Positions 20,319-29,659 of a stretch of 37,061 nucleotides of DNA are shown one piece after another. The notes under the pieces are model-generated. The model was not told where the DNA came from and did no database searches. It saw only the letters and a program-made list of their open reading frames with translations. Position numbers and translations under genes: made by a program. This DNA comes from Methanomicrobiales archaeon HGW-Methanomicrobiales-6 (GTDB taxonomy: Archaea > Halobacteriota > Methanomicrobia > Methanomicrobiales > Methanoculleaceae): positions 1 through 37,061 of the forward strand of contig PGYH01000024.1 of assembly GCA_002839575.1 (NCBI GenBank), read 5' to 3'. Within the stretch, counting starts at the first letter, position 1. The number at the start of each line of letters is the position of its first letter.

Positions 20319-21905
20319 TTACTGTGGGCCCGGCTTTCCGGTCTGGGTAACCATCATGTCGTCGACGCGGACGAGGAGCATGGCCGTCTCGGTCGCACTC
20401 TTGATCGCCTGGGTCTTCACCCGCAGGGGCCGTCTCGGTCGCACTCTTGATCGCCTGGGTCTTCACCCGCAGGGGCTCGATGACGCCGGCCTCGCGCATG
20501 TCCACGACCTCGCCGGTGTAGACGTTGAGCCCGGCGTACTTCGCGCCGTCGGCGTGGACCTTGCGCATGTCGACGACCTTGTCGATCGTGTCGAACCCGG
20601 AGTTCTCAGCGAGCGTCCTCGGTATGATCTCGAAGGAGTTCGCAAACGCCTCGATGGCAAGCTGGACCCGGCCACCGACGGTTGCGGCATAGTCGCGGAT
20701 GCGCATCTGGAGTTCGGTCTCCACCGATCCGCCACCGACGACGAACTTGCCGTCCTCAATGGCGTCCTGGACAACCCGGGTCGCGTCGTAGACCGCCCGC
20801 TCGAGTTCGTCCAGCAACAGCTGGGAAGTACCCCGCAGGAGGATCGTGACGGCTTTCGGGTTGTCGCAGCCGGAGATGACCGTCAGGTCGGTGTCGGGAA
20901 CTTCCCCGGCCTTTTCAGCGTGGCCGAGCGTCGCCGCGTTGAGTTCCTCGGGTTTGTTAACGATGGTGCCGCAGAGCGCTTTCGCGGCGAATTTCATGTC
21001 GTTCTCGTTCACGTCCTCAACGGCGTAAATGCCGTGTTTGGCGAGGAAATACTGCACCGCGTCGGCGATTCCTTTCTGGCAGAGGACGACGTTTGCGCCA
21101 GAGGCAACGATCTGGTCGGCAAGTTTCCGGAGGGACTCGCGCTCCTGCTCGGAGAACGCCTTCATCTGGTCGGAGGAGGTGATCTTGATCTTCGACTTGA
21201 CCTGGGTCTTCGTGACCTCGAGCGGCAGTGCGAGCAGGGCTACTTTAGCGTCCCTGACCTTCTCCGGCATCTGCTCGAAGACACGCTGCTTGTCGATGAC
21301 AACGCCCCGGATCAGTTCGGCGTCGTGCATTGAGTCGCCGACCTGCATCCTGATCTTGATGTCGTCCTCGTCCACGACGTAGGTGCCCTGGTCCGTTTTG
21401 CTCGCGACCTGCAGCACCGCGTCCACCACGATGCCGGCAACCTTGTCTTTGACGGCTTCGATGGATTTGCCAGTCATGGCGGTGTCGGCGATCTTCAAGA
21501 GGTCGTCGCGGTCGCCGAACCCGACCGAGATGGCCAGTTCGTCGAGGATCGCGAGGGCCTTCTCCATACCAAGCTGATAGCCGTTCGCGATGATTGTGGG
21601 GTGAACCTCCTGGGCGAGAAGCCTCTCTGCCTCCTCCATCAGCGACCCGACGAGTACGGTCGCGGTCGTGGTGCCGTCACCGACCTCGCCGTCCTGTGTC
21701 TCCGCAACCTCGACAATCAGTTTGCCGCCGGGGTGCTGCACGGACATTTCGTGCAGGATGGTTGCCCCGTCGTTCGTGATCACCACATCACCGCTGGAGC
21801 TGACCAGCATCTTGTCCATTCCCCGGGGACCGAGCGTTGCGCCTCGAATCCGCGCGTGCGCTCAACATTTTCCCGTAAAATAATGATGGGCTGTCCAGCA
21901 AGCAT
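20319..21905 (-). CDS. Thermosome (group II chaperonin) subunit, frame disrupted near both ends
   Basis: The core is an intact chaperonin: [26 protein letters not shown], the ATPase motif [12 protein letters not shown], an apical domain and GGGSVETEL near the C-terminus. The true start is ATG 21905, with AAGGAGG 8 bases upstream and a TATA box at 21946-21958, reading [20 protein letters not shown]. That frame is lost before TLGPRG because about 16 residues expected in the family are missing (deletion of roughly 49 bases, inferred). At the other end a 46-base tandem duplication (20382-20476) shifts the frame; without it the protein would end [10 protein letters not shown] at TAA 20321-20319. 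As given, the uninterrupted frame spans 21819 to 20182, with an aberrant tail. The thermosome folds cytosolic proteins as a double ring; other subunits may be encoded elsewhere. Confidence 0.88.
20382..20476. repeat. 46-base tandem duplication inside the thermosome gene
   Basis: The 46 bases at 20382-20427 are repeated exactly at 20428-20473, and identity continues 3 bases further. The unit starts ggccgtctcggtcgcactct. As 46 is not a multiple of three, the duplication shifts the C-terminal reading frame. Confidence 0.95.
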
Positions 21906-21913
21906 TGTATAAT

Positions 21914-21958
21914 CCTCCTTTGCTCGTTAGGTTTGTTCAGAGGTTCTATATATATTAA
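21914..21958 (-). promoter_or_regulatory. Thermosome promoter and ribosome binding site
   Basis: The minus strand carries ttaatatatatag (21958-21946), a strong TATA box, and AAGGAGG (21920-21914) 8 bases before the ATG at 21905. Together they fix the true start and argue that the gene is, or recently was, strongly expressed. Confidence 0.8.
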
Positions 21959-21984
21959 TCGATAGGCCCCATCCATCCCCCGGT

Positions 21985-22006
21985 GCATCCGCCGTTCGGC
22001 GGGTGC
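21985..22006. terminator. GC-rich hairpin between thermosome promoter and gfcR end
   Basis: GCATCCGCC, loop GTTC, GGCGGGTGC: nine pairs including one G-T. It lies downstream of the gfcR-like stop (minus strand) and could end that operon, but no T-run follows. Confidence 0.35.
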
Positions 22007-22096
22007 GGATCGCTCTCCTGTTAGCGTTACGCGCCTGGCACCCTTGATAGGCGTACCTGATGCACCGGCCCGCCACGGGGACCGGGATCCGGGTCT

Positions 22097-22711
22097 TCAC
22101 CCGAGTCTCGATATCGCGAAGAGCGAATGGACCGGAACGCCGTCGATCTCCCGGACACCCTGCTTGTTGAAGAGCGACCAGACCGCCATTGGCGTGGCCC
22201 CGTGCCGCCGGAGGAATTGTACTACCTCGGTAAGCGTCGTCCCGGTCGTCACGACGTCATCGATAATGATGCAGCGCTGCCCGGATATCGTAGAGAAGGT
22301 GCCCGAGAGGGATCCGGTAGGGGTTTCGCTCCTGCTATGTTTCGCCGGGAGGTATACCGCGAGTTTCAACCCCTCCTCCGCGGCGATCAGGGTGGCGAGG
22401 GGGATCCCCGACAGCGCGATGCCGACGACTGTATCAGGGATCTCTCCGGGGGGATACGCACTCTCCGCCTCCGGCAGGTAGAGGAAGCGCTTGAGCATCA
22501 TCATCGCCATGTCGCTGAGGAGGGTTCCGTGGCTCCCTATCGCCGTCCAGTCTATGTGAACGTCTTTTGGGGCTTCCATGCCCTTTTGCTGGGTGAGCAG
22601 CCAGGTGACCGTCTCCATCGAGAGGCCCAGCTCGTCGGAGACCTGGCCGGGAGTGTGCCCTTCTGCCTGGAGTGCCTTTGCCTTCGTGATCAACTCTTCA
22701 AGGGCGGACAT
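22097..22711 (-). CDS. GfcR-like orotate phosphoribosyltransferase-family regulator
   Basis: A 204-residue protein. Residues ~5-45 hold a helix-turn-helix (GHTPGQVSDELGLSMETVTWLLTQQ), and residues ~55-200 a type I phosphoribosyltransferase domain with the PRPP loop IIIDDVVTTGTTL. Archaeal proteins of this build are annotated as OPRT-like; the haloarchaeal member GfcR is a transcription regulator of sugar catabolism. The methanogen targets are unknown, but sensing PRPP or a nucleotide is plausible because prs is in the same operon. The ATG at 22711 follows a GGCGATC ribosome-binding-like site; longer in-frame extension runs into the nob1 gene and is rejected. It is the last gene of prs-rtcA-nob1-gfcR. 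Confidence 0.85.
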   Translation of the reverse strand: MSALEELITKAKALQAEGHTPGQVSDELGLSMETVTWLLTQQKGMEAPKDVHIDWTAIGSHGTLLSDMAMMMLKRFLYLPEAESAYPPGEIPDTVVGIALSGIPLATLIAAEEGLKLAVYLPAKHSRSETPTGSLSGTFSTISGQRCIIIDDVVTTGTTLTEVVQFLRRHGATPMAVWSLFNKQGVREIDGVPVHSLFAISRLG

Positions 22712-22733
22712 GGAGTAGAGATCGCCAGGGAAT

Positions 22734-23189
22734 CTATTTAAGTTTTCTTTTGATTGCTGCGCCGCAGATCGGACATTCTCCCGGCTCTCGCCAGTACCGG
22801 CCGCACCCGCTGCACCGGTAGCGCCACCGGATCGCCCGGGCCGGCCGTTGCCGGATGCTCCGTGTCTCGACACCGAGACGGTGGGCGACGTTCTGGACCG
22901 CGAAGTCGTCGGTGACGAGGACGGCCGAGAGTTCCAGCGCGAGTGCGAGGATATCCCGGTCGGTCGCCGAGAGCACCCCGGCGTCCCCGGTCCGGAGTGC
23001 GGCCGCATCGACCGGCATGAGGTCTTCCTCACGGGGCTCCCGGACCCGGAGTCCCGCAGCCGCGAGCGCCTCAAACCGGCACTTCGCATGGAAGTCGCCG
23101 AGTTCCTCCACTACTGTGGGGGTGGTCCATGCCTCCTCTTCTATGGGCACCTCCGCAAAAAAGACCGAGGCGTCGAGGACCAGCGTCAT
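22734..23189 (-). CDS. nob1: rRNA maturation endonuclease NOB1 (PIN domain plus zinc ribbon)
   Basis: A 151-residue protein. The PIN domain has Asp6 in LVLDASVFF, a Glu pair in VVEELGDF, and the ATDRDILALALEL and LVTDDFAVQNVAHRLG acidic motifs that bind metal for RNA cleavage. A C-terminal zinc ribbon (CSGCG...CPICG) separates NOB1 from VapC toxins, as does the fixed spacing RCSGCGRYW. NOB1 processes the 3' end of 16S rRNA in the late pre-30S particle. Its ATG overlaps the rtcA stop (ATGA, 23186-23189), so the two RNA-processing genes are translationally coupled. Confidence 0.93.
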   Translation of the reverse strand: MTLVLDASVFFAEVPIEEEAWTTPTVVEELGDFHAKCRFEALAAAGLRVREPREEDLMPVDAAALRTGDAGVLSATDRDILALALELSAVLVTDDFAVQNVAHRLGVETRSIRQRPARAIRWRYRCSGCGRYWREPGECPICGAAIKRKLK

Positions 23190-24172
23190 GCTGAGAACCT
23201 CACGGTATCGTTCTCCCGGCATGCGACCGGGTAGCCGAACCCGGAGAGGAGCCAGCAGGCAGTCTTCGCGTGCATCGAGAGGGTGTGGGTGCTGTACTCC
23301 CCCCCGCAGAGGGCGAGGTAGACCAGAAGCTGGTCGGCGAGGTGGACGTCGACCGTGCCAGGGCTGCGGCACTCCCCGATCAGGGCCCGGGCGGCCGCCC
23401 GGCCCACCTCTTCAGCGGGAAGCCCCCTCTTCCCGAGAGCGACGGCGCCCTTCGCCCCGCTCCATACCGTGACCGAACTCCCGGTGCTCGCCCCGTCCTC
23501 CCGGGGGTCGAGGGTGGCGATACAGGAGAGGCCGAGATCGCTTGCGAGGAGGTCCCGGGCGGCGGCTGCCTGGCGCTCCACGACGTGCCCGGGAAGGCCC
23601 GCCGAGCAGGAAACGATCCCGCATCGGCGCTCCTCCTCTTCCGGGATCACGATCGGGCTGGGCCGGGCCGGCTCCACCCGGACGTGCACCCGCCCGCCTC
23701 CCCGCGGATAGTACCCGCGTTCGAGTACCGTAATCTCGATCGAGGCCCCGGCGCGGCGGAGCACCGGTGCGAGAACGCGGTCCAGGTAATCGATCGTCGG
23801 GCTCCATGCCACCTCGGTCCCGCCCGTGACGGTGATGCTCCCGCCGGCATGAAGGGCGACCGGAAGCCATGCCTGGAGGATGAGAGGAATGCTCCCGGCG
23901 GTTCCGGAGTCGATGTCCTGTTCGGCCCACCGAAGTTGTCCCGGAGTGAAGGTTATCTGACTGCTCCCGGGCGAAAGATCCGTGTATTCGGCATCGCAGG
24001 CCCCGGCGACCGCCCGAACCGCAGCGATGTGCTGAGGCGCGAGCCCGGGGTTTTTCCGATTCTGCCGGATCCGGGTGACGGTCACCGGAGTTCGAGAGAT
24101 CGCCGATAGGGCGACCGCCAGGCGGAGGACCTGTCCCCCTCCCTCCAGGTGGGTTCCATCAACGGTGAGCAT
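23186..24172 (-). CDS. rtcA: RNA 3'-terminal-phosphate cyclase
   Basis: A 328-residue enzyme converting RNA 3'-phosphate to a 2',3'-cyclic phosphate using ATP through an enzyme-AMP intermediate. Landmarks: DGTHLEGGGQVLRLAVALSAI at the start, RQNRKNPGLAPQH, SGTAGSIPLILQAWLP, RGYYPRGGGRV, the HLADQLLVYLALCGGEY segment, and SMHAKTACWLL holding the catalytic-region His. Length agrees with the family (about 340). The ATG at 24172 is chosen because the family begins at this DGTxxEGGGQ block; the gene overlaps the end of prs by 14 bases. Coupling to nob1 suggests a shared RNA-maturation or repair role (inference). Confidence 0.95.
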   Translation of the reverse strand: MLTVDGTHLEGGGQVLRLAVALSAISRTPVTVTRIRQNRKNPGLAPQHIAAVRAVAGACDAEYTDLSPGSSQITFTPGQLRWAEQDIDSGTAGSIPLILQAWLPVALHAGGSITVTGGTEVAWSPTIDYLDRVLAPVLRRAGASIEITVLERGYYPRGGGRVHVRVEPARPSPIVIPEEEERRCGIVSCSAGLPGHVVERQAAAARDLLASDLGLSCIATLDPREDGASTGSSVTVWSGAKGAVALGKRGLPAEEVGRAAARALIGECRSPGTVDVHLADQLLVYLALCGGEYSTHTLSMHAKTACWLLSGFGYPVACRENDTVRFSA

Positions 24173-25016
24173 CTTCCCTGATCGCGGTAGCGATTGCGCT
24201 CGCGGCCGATATGAAGCTTGAGGCGTTCTCGTAAGTGTCGCTGGAGACGACCGAGGAGACCCCCGCTGCCCGCAGGCGCGTGTAGGCGCCGCTCGTGAGC
24301 ACCCCGTGAACACAGGCTGCGTGGATGGAAGCAGCTCCCTGCTCCCGGAGCATGCAGGCGGCGGTCGCGAGGGTCCCGCCGGTGGATATGATATCGTCTA
24401 CGATCACGACGTCCCGGCCGGCCGCATCGATGGTCTTCGGGGCGATCCGGACCTCCTCACCTGAGAGACGGGTCTTTTCGAGGTGATCGCAGTCCCATCC
24501 GCCGACGGCCGCAACGTCGGCAGCAAAGTCGATCGCTCCCTCATCCGGAGCGAGGACCAGGGGGTTCTGCAGGCGCAGGTCGCCGATGTACCCCCCGACG
24601 GCCGGGGCGATAGTGACGTCTGTTGCCGGGACGCTGAAGTGATCCAGCACGCCCGGGTCGTGGATGTTGACGATATAGACCCGCTCGACACCGGTCGAGA
24701 GGGCTCGTGCGACCGCCCGGGCGCTGATCGGCTCGCCCGGGAAAAAACGCCTGTCCTGCCGCGAGTAGCCGAGATACGGGACTACCAGCGTGGTTCTTGA
24801 CCTGTCAGCGGCATCGATTGCAAGAAGGGTCTGCACGAGCATATCGTTATCCACGACACTGCTGACGATCAGGGTCTCATCGTCAAGTTCTCTACAGCGA
24901 AGATATAGTTCTCCGTCAGGAAAACGGGTGAATTTTGTCTCGACCAGTGGAGCCCCCAGCTTTCCGGCAATGCGGGCCGCGAGAACCTGGGACCGTTCCG
25001 TACTGATTATTCTCAT
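24159..25016 (-). CDS. prs: Ribose-phosphate pyrophosphokinase (PRPP synthetase)
   Basis: A 285-residue enzyme making PRPP from ribose 5-phosphate and ATP, feeding purine, pyrimidine, His and NAD synthesis and, in methanogens, methanopterin. Landmarks: TKFPDGE-like FTRFPDGELYLR, YLGYSRQDRRFFPGEPISARAVA (flexible loop), NIHDPGVLDHF, and the PRPP-binding VIVDDIISTGGTLATAA. The length is that of the short archaeal type. A GGTG site lies 4 bases before the ATG at 25016. The promoter is shared with lonB through the palindromic TATA at 25059-25066. It heads the operon prs-rtcA-nob1-gfcR. Confidence 0.96.
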   Translation of the reverse strand: MRIISTERSQVLAARIAGKLGAPLVETKFTRFPDGELYLRCRELDDETLIVSSVVDNDMLVQTLLAIDAADRSRTTLVVPYLGYSRQDRRFFPGEPISARAVARALSTGVERVYIVNIHDPGVLDHFSVPATDVTIAPAVGGYIGDLRLQNPLVLAPDEGAIDFAADVAAVGGWDCDHLEKTRLSGEEVRIAPKTIDAAGRDVVIVDDIISTGGTLATAACMLREQGAASIHAACVHGVLTSGAYTRLRAAGVSSVVSSDTYENASSFISAASAIATAIREDAHR

Positions 25017-25054
25017 AGAACACCTTTGCTAGAAAGTATTTGAACGAGGATGAA

Positions 25055-25067
25055 TAAATTATATAAG
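25055..25067. promoter_or_regulatory. Bidirectional TATA box for prs and lonB
   Basis: A symmetrical TTATATAA (25059-25066) sits 46 bases from the prs ATG and 36 bases from the lonB ATG, a suitable distance for both directions. Only one other AT-rich patch exists in the 81-base gap, so the two genes may be co-regulated. Confidence 0.6.
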
Positions 25068-25097
25068 TACTAGTGGAGCAAAGAGGTAAACTCGACG

Positions 25098-27035
25098 ATG
25101 GATTCGACGACATCAACAGAAATTCCCAACATCGAGCTCACGAATGATGAACTGGAGGATATGGACGTCCTTTCAGGTCTCGAGCTGAGCGCATCTTCAG
25201 ATATCGACGTACCCCCGAACCTTATCGACCAGGTTATCGGCCAGGAACACGCCGTCGAGGTGATCCGGAAGGCCGCGGTCCAGCGCAGGCATGTGATGAT
25301 GATCGGCACCCCCGGAACCGGCAAATCGATGCTGGCGAAGGCGATGGCCGAGCTCCTGCCCAAAGAGGAACTGCAGGACATCCTGGTCTATCCGAACCCT
25401 GAGGATAACAATAACCCTATCATCAGGACCGTGCCGGCGAGCCGCGGCAAACAGATCGTCAACGCGCACAAGGTGGAGGCGAGGAAGAAGATTCAGATGC
25501 GGAGCACCCTCATTATGCTCCTCATCATCGGCATCATCGGCTACGCGATCATCACCTATCAGTGGCTCATGGGTATCATCGCCGCCGCGTTCATCTTCAT
25601 GGCGCTGAAGTATTCGACGCCTCGCGAGGAGACGATGGTCCCGAAGCTCCTGATCTCCCACGACCCGAACACCCCTGCACCCTTCGTCGATGGCACCGGC
25701 TCGCACGCGGGCGCCCTGCTCGGCGACGTTCGGCACGACCCCTTCCAGAGCGGCGGCCTCGAGACCCCGTCTCACGACCGTGTCGAGGGCGGGGCCATCC
25801 ACCGGGCGCATGGGGGGGTGCTCTTCATAGACGAGATCAACACCCTCACCCCACACTCCCAGCAGAACCTGCTGACCGCGCTCCAGGAAGGCACCTTCCC
25901 GATCACCGGCCAGAGCGAGCGCTCGAGCGGCGCGATGGTCCGGACCGAACCGGTCCCCTGCCGGTTCGTGATGATCGCAGCAGGCAACATCGATGCCATC
26001 CAGGGGATGCACCCGGCGCTCCGGTCGCGTATCCGGGGATACGGCTACGAGGTTTACATGCGGGAGACAATGGAGGACACCCCGGAGAACCGGAAGAAGT
26101 TCCTCCGGTTCATCGCGCAGGAGGTCAAGAACGACGGGAAGATCCCCCACTTCGACCGCGGCGCCATGCTCGAGGTTCTTCGCGAAGCCCGGCGCCGTTC
26201 GAACCGGAAGGGCCACCTGACCCTGAAACTCCGTGACATGGGCGGGCTCATCCGGGTGGCGGGCGACCTCGCCCGGCAGGAAGGTGCGGAGTTCACCTCC
26301 GTGAAACATGTCCTCGCCGCAAAGTCGGCATCCCGCTCGATTGAGGACCAGATCTCCGACGAGTATATCCGGCGGAGCCGCGACTACGACATCACCGTCG
26401 TTGAGGGCACCAGGATCGGGCGGGTGAACGGGCTTGCCGTGATGGGGAGCGACTCCGGCTCGGTGCTCCCGGTGATGGCCGAGGTGACCCCGAGCCAGGG
26501 AGCGACCGGCACGGTCATCGCGACCGGAATGCTCAAGGAGATCGCCAAGGAGTCGATCACGAACGTCAGCGCCCTGATCAAGAAGTTCACTGGTAAGGAT
26601 GTCAGGAACATGGACATCCACGTTCAGTTCATCGGCACCTACGGCGGCGTCGAGGGGGACTCCGCGTCCGTGACCGTGGCAACAGCGGTGATCAGCGCCA
26701 TCGAGAATATCCCGGTGCGCCAGGACGTCGCGATGACCGGGTCGCTCTCGGTCCGGGGCGACGTCCTTCCCATCGGCGGGGTAACCTACAAGATCGAGGC
26801 GGCGGCAAAAGCCGGGATCAAGAAGGTGATCATCCCGCGGTCGAACCTGGACGACGTCCTCATCGAGGACCATTACCGCACGATGGTCGAGGTGGTGCCG
26901 GTCGACCACATCGAGGAGGTCCTCCAGAACGCACTCGTGCCCGAGAACCGCGAAGGGTTCCTCTCGAAGCTCCGGAAGATGGCAGTCACCCCGACCACCA
27001 TCTTCGACCCGAACGCCGGGCGCTCCGTGGTCTGA
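25098..27035 (+). CDS. lonB: Membrane-anchored archaeal Lon protease
   Basis: A 645-residue ATP-dependent protease. AAA+ module: Walker A GTPGTGKS (70-77), Walker [11 protein letters not shown], and an arginine-finger region [12 protein letters not shown]. Within the ATPase, residues ~134-174 contain two hydrophobic helices ([19 protein letters not shown] and [12 protein letters not shown]) that anchor the hexamer in the membrane, the archaeal LonB hallmark. The C-terminal protease domain carries the Ser/Lys dyad: Ser522 in GGVEGDSAS and Lys565 in GGVTYKIEA. It degrades unfolded and regulatory proteins at the inner membrane face. A gaggt ribosome binding site precedes the ATG. The tldD gene follows after 6 bases. 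Confidence 0.97.
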   Translation: MDSTTSTEIPNIELTNDELEDMDVLSGLELSASSDIDVPPNLIDQVIGQEHAVEVIRKAAVQRRHVMMIGTPGTGKSMLAKAMAELLPKEELQDILVYPNPEDNNNPIIRTVPASRGKQIVNAHKVEARKKIQMRSTLIMLLIIGIIGYAIITYQWLMGIIAAAFIFMALKYSTPREETMVPKLLISHDPNTPAPFVDGTGSHAGALLGDVRHDPFQSGGLETPSHDRVEGGAIHRAHGGVLFIDEINTLTPHSQQNLLTALQEGTFPITGQSERSSGAMVRTEPVPCRFVMIAAGNIDAIQGMHPALRSRIRGYGYEVYMRETMEDTPENRKKFLRFIAQEVKNDGKIPHFDRGAMLEVLREARRRSNRKGHLTLKLRDMGGLIRVAGDLARQEGAEFTSVKHVLAAKSASRSIEDQISDEYIRRSRDYDITVVEGTRIGRVNGLAVMGSDSGSVLPVMAEVTPSQGATGTVIATGMLKEIAKESITNVSALIKKFTGKDVRNMDIHVQFIGTYGGVEGDSASVTVATAVISAIENIPVRQDVAMTGSLSVRGDVLPIGGVTYKIEAAAKAGIKKVIIPRSNLDDVLIEDHYRTMVEVVPVDHIEEVLQNALVPENREGFLSKLRKMAVTPTTIFDPNAGRSVV

Positions 27036-27041
27036 TAGCCT

Positions 27042-28370
27042 ATGGCTGATGTAAGATACTACGACATCAGGTGCGTACGGGGCGAGACCACCCTTGTCGA
27101 TATCGACAACGGGGTGATCGAGTCCGCAGGCACCTCATTTTTTGACAAAGCCGTGATCCGGGTGCTCGGGCCGAAAGGCTGGGGTATCCTCACCCGCGAC
27201 CACGTCGATATCGATTCGAAGCGTGAGGTAAATACCCTCGTCGAAGCGGCGGCACGCCTCGCTGCGGTCACACAGGACCACCTCGACCTTGCCGATGCGC
27301 CGCGGGGCGTGCTCCCCGTCCCGCCCCTCGGGGAAGACCCCCGGGACGTCGACCTCGAGGAGAAGACCCGGCTGCTTGCCGGGATCGAAGCTGCGGCACG
27401 GGTTGCCGGGGTGGGAAACACCCGCGCCCGCTACACCGAGGGGATCGATGCGGTCCGGTTCCTGGATTCGAGTGAAAACGAGTACTCTTACGAGGCCGTC
27501 CGGTCCGGGTTCTCGGTCGTCGCCATCGCGTCCAGAAACGGCGTGATGCAGATGGGGAGCGAACGCGACCACATCACCACCGGGTTCAACCTCCGGGGCA
27601 AACAGGACCTCGGCCGGAAGGCAGGCGAGGTCGCGGTCTCCCTGCTCGACGCGAAGCTCCCGAAAGGCGGGACGAAACGGGCCGTGCTCGACCCGGAGCT
27701 CGCCGGCGTCTTCACCCACGAGGCGGTCGGCCACGCGAGCGAGGGTGACCTCGTCCGCGAGGGTGCATCGGTACTCGGGGGCAGGATCGGCGAGCGGATC
27801 GGGTGCGAGGGGCTGGTCATCGTGGACGACCCGACGCTTCATGAGTTCGGGTTCATCCCCGTGGACGCCGAGGGTGTCGCGGTGCAGCGAACCGAGATCA
27901 TCCGCGACGGCATCCTCTCGTCGTTCCTTCACAACCGTGAGACGCTCGCAGCGGTCGGGAACGGAATCCCTGGACACGCTCGCTCCGAGCACGGGGCGCC
28001 GCCGATCGTCCGGATGAGCAACACCTTCATCGAGAATGGCAATGCGATGTACGATGAGATTCTCTCCGAGTGCAAGGACGGCATCCTGCTGATCGGATCA
28101 AGGGGGGGCCAGGTCGACCCCGGCCGCGGCGTCTTCCAGTTCAACGCGGAGTACGGCTACCTGATTGAGGGCGGCGAGACGACCGATATGGTCAGGGACG
28201 TCTCGCTCTCGGGTGAGATCCTTTCGACGCTCCACAACATCGCTCTCGTCGGGAACGACCGGAAGATGAGCCCGGGCTACTGCGGCAAAGGTGGACAGAG
28301 CGTGCCGGTCAGCGACGGCGCGCCCCATCTCCTGCTCGAGAACGCAACCATCGGGGGGCGGGGCGAATGA
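27042..28370 (+). CDS. tldD: TldD-family metalloprotease subunit
   Basis: A 442-residue zinc peptidase subunit with the family HExxxH motif HEAVGH (226-231) inside VFTHEAVGHASEGD, a GRIGERIGCEGLVIVDDPTL segment, and LLIGSRGGQVDPGRGVFQFNAEYGYLIEGGE toward the end. TldD forms a heterodimeric protease with TldE that in bacteria matures ribosomally made peptides (microcin B17) and degrades unfolded peptides. It starts 6 bases after the lonB stop and overlaps tldE by 4 bases (ATGA), so all three are likely one transcript. Confidence 0.93.
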   Translation: MADVRYYDIRCVRGETTLVDIDNGVIESAGTSFFDKAVIRVLGPKGWGILTRDHVDIDSKREVNTLVEAAARLAAVTQDHLDLADAPRGVLPVPPLGEDPRDVDLEEKTRLLAGIEAAARVAGVGNTRARYTEGIDAVRFLDSSENEYSYEAVRSGFSVVAIASRNGVMQMGSERDHITTGFNLRGKQDLGRKAGEVAVSLLDAKLPKGGTKRAVLDPELAGVFTHEAVGHASEGDLVREGASVLGGRIGERIGCEGLVIVDDPTLHEFGFIPVDAEGVAVQRTEIIRDGILSSFLHNRETLAAVGNGIPGHARSEHGAPPIVRMSNTFIENGNAMYDEILSECKDGILLIGSRGGQVDPGRGVFQFNAEYGYLIEGGETTDMVRDVSLSGEILSTLHNIALVGNDRKMSPGYCGKGGQSVPVSDGAPHLLLENATIGGRGE

Positions 28371-29659
28371 ACGGCGAAGACCTGATCGAGAGGATTCTCC
28401 GGGAGGGCGAGCGCCGGGCCGACGAGGTCGAGGTCTTCTACGCCCGGGGAGAGAGCGTCAGCACCGAGATCAAGAAGGGCATCATCGGCACCGCCGAGGA
28501 GTCGGAGGCCTGGAGCATGGCTATCCGGACCGTCAAAGACGGTCGGATAGGGTTCTCGAGCACCGGCGATCCCGACCGGTGGAAGGAGTGCCTGGATGCG
28601 GCGCTCGCGAGCGGTGGACTTGCCACCCCACAGCAGTGGGGAGGATTCCCGAAACCGGCAAATCTAACAAGCACCGCATCCTCATCGGACGGCGACCTGG
28701 TCGTCGCGGTGGAGGATGCGGCGGGGATGGTCGCGGACCTCCTTTCCGGTGCCGCGGAGCACCCGGTGGAGGTCGTCGGCGGGGGCGCGAACCTCGCCCG
28801 GTCGTACCTCATGGTCGCAAACACGAGCGGTGTCCTCTACGGCATGAACCGGACGGTGGCGGCGGTATCCCTCGAAGCAATCCGGGAGCAGTCCACGGGC
28901 TATGAATTCGATGCCTCCTCGTTCCGTGCCGATATTGACGCCCGGTCGGTCGGGGAACAGGCGGCCTCGCTTGCCGCACGCTCTCTATCGGGGCGGGATA
29001 TCGCGACCGGGCGTTACGACGTCGTCCTCTCCCCGGTTGCGGCCGCAAGCATTCTTGGCCATGTTCTCCTCCCGGCCCTCTCCGGGCGGAACGTGAAAGC
29101 CGGCCGATCGTTCCTCGCGGACAAACTCGGCGAGCAAGTCTTTGACGGATCGCTCTCCGTTTACGACGACCCGTTTGCTCCCGGCCTCGGGAGCACCACC
29201 TGGGACGCGGAGGGGATCCCGACCCGGCGCCTGGTCTTCGTGGAGCAGGGGGTGCTTGGCCGGTTCGCCTACGACCTCAAGACCGGCTACCGCTACGGCG
29301 AGGGAAGCACGGGGAGCGCCGTCCGCTCCGGGGGCGAGCCGCCCGGGATCGGCGTACACAACCTCTTCGTCGACGGCCCGCGGGCGAAAGAGCCCGGCGA
29401 CGAGCGGGCGGTCTGGATCCACGACGTCGTGGGCGCCCATACCGCGAACCCGTTCTCCGGCGACTTCTCGGTGGAGATCTCCAATCCCTTCTGGATGGAG
29501 GGTGGGGATCTCGTCGAGCCCATCCGTACGGCGATGCTCTCCGGGAACGTCTTTGAGATGCTTCGGGAGATCGGGGGGCTCGGAAAAGATACAAGACGCG
29601 TCGGACGGCTGACGATTCCATCAATACGGTTAAATAACCAGCAGATCATTGGTAAATAG
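28367..29659 (+). CDS. tldE: TldE/PmbA-family protease partner subunit
   Basis: A 430-residue non-catalytic partner of TldD: DEVEVFYARGESVSTEIKKG at the start, GYEFDASSFRADID..., DVVLSPVAAASILGHVLLPALSG, and the closing FSVEISNPFWMEGGDLVEPIRTAMLSGN. It lacks the HExxxH of TldD, as expected for this subunit. The pair occurs widely in archaea without an identified substrate. The ATG overlaps the TldD stop (ATGA). The stop at 29657-29659 directly abuts the BofA gene, so coupling continues. Confidence 0.93.
   Translation: MNGEDLIERILREGERRADEVEVFYARGESVSTEIKKGIIGTAEESEAWSMAIRTVKDGRIGFSSTGDPDRWKECLDAALASGGLATPQQWGGFPKPANLTSTASSSDGDLVVAVEDAAGMVADLLSGAAEHPVEVVGGGANLARSYLMVANTSGVLYGMNRTVAAVSLEAIREQSTGYEFDASSFRADIDARSVGEQAASLAARSLSGRDIATGRYDVVLSPVAAASILGHVLLPALSGRNVKAGRSFLADKLGEQVFDGSLSVYDDPFAPGLGSTTWDAEGIPTRRLVFVEQGVLGRFAYDLKTGYRYGEGSTGSAVRSGGEPPGIGVHNLFVDGPRAKEPGDERAVWIHDVVGAHTANPFSGDFSVEISNPFWMEGGDLVEPIRTAMLSGNVFEMLREIGGLGKDTRRVGRLTIPSIRLNNQQIIGK

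Noticed and set aside
25197-26909. 570-residue minus-strand open frame antisense to lonB
   Set aside because: Composition-driven shadow; LonB is complete on the plus strand.
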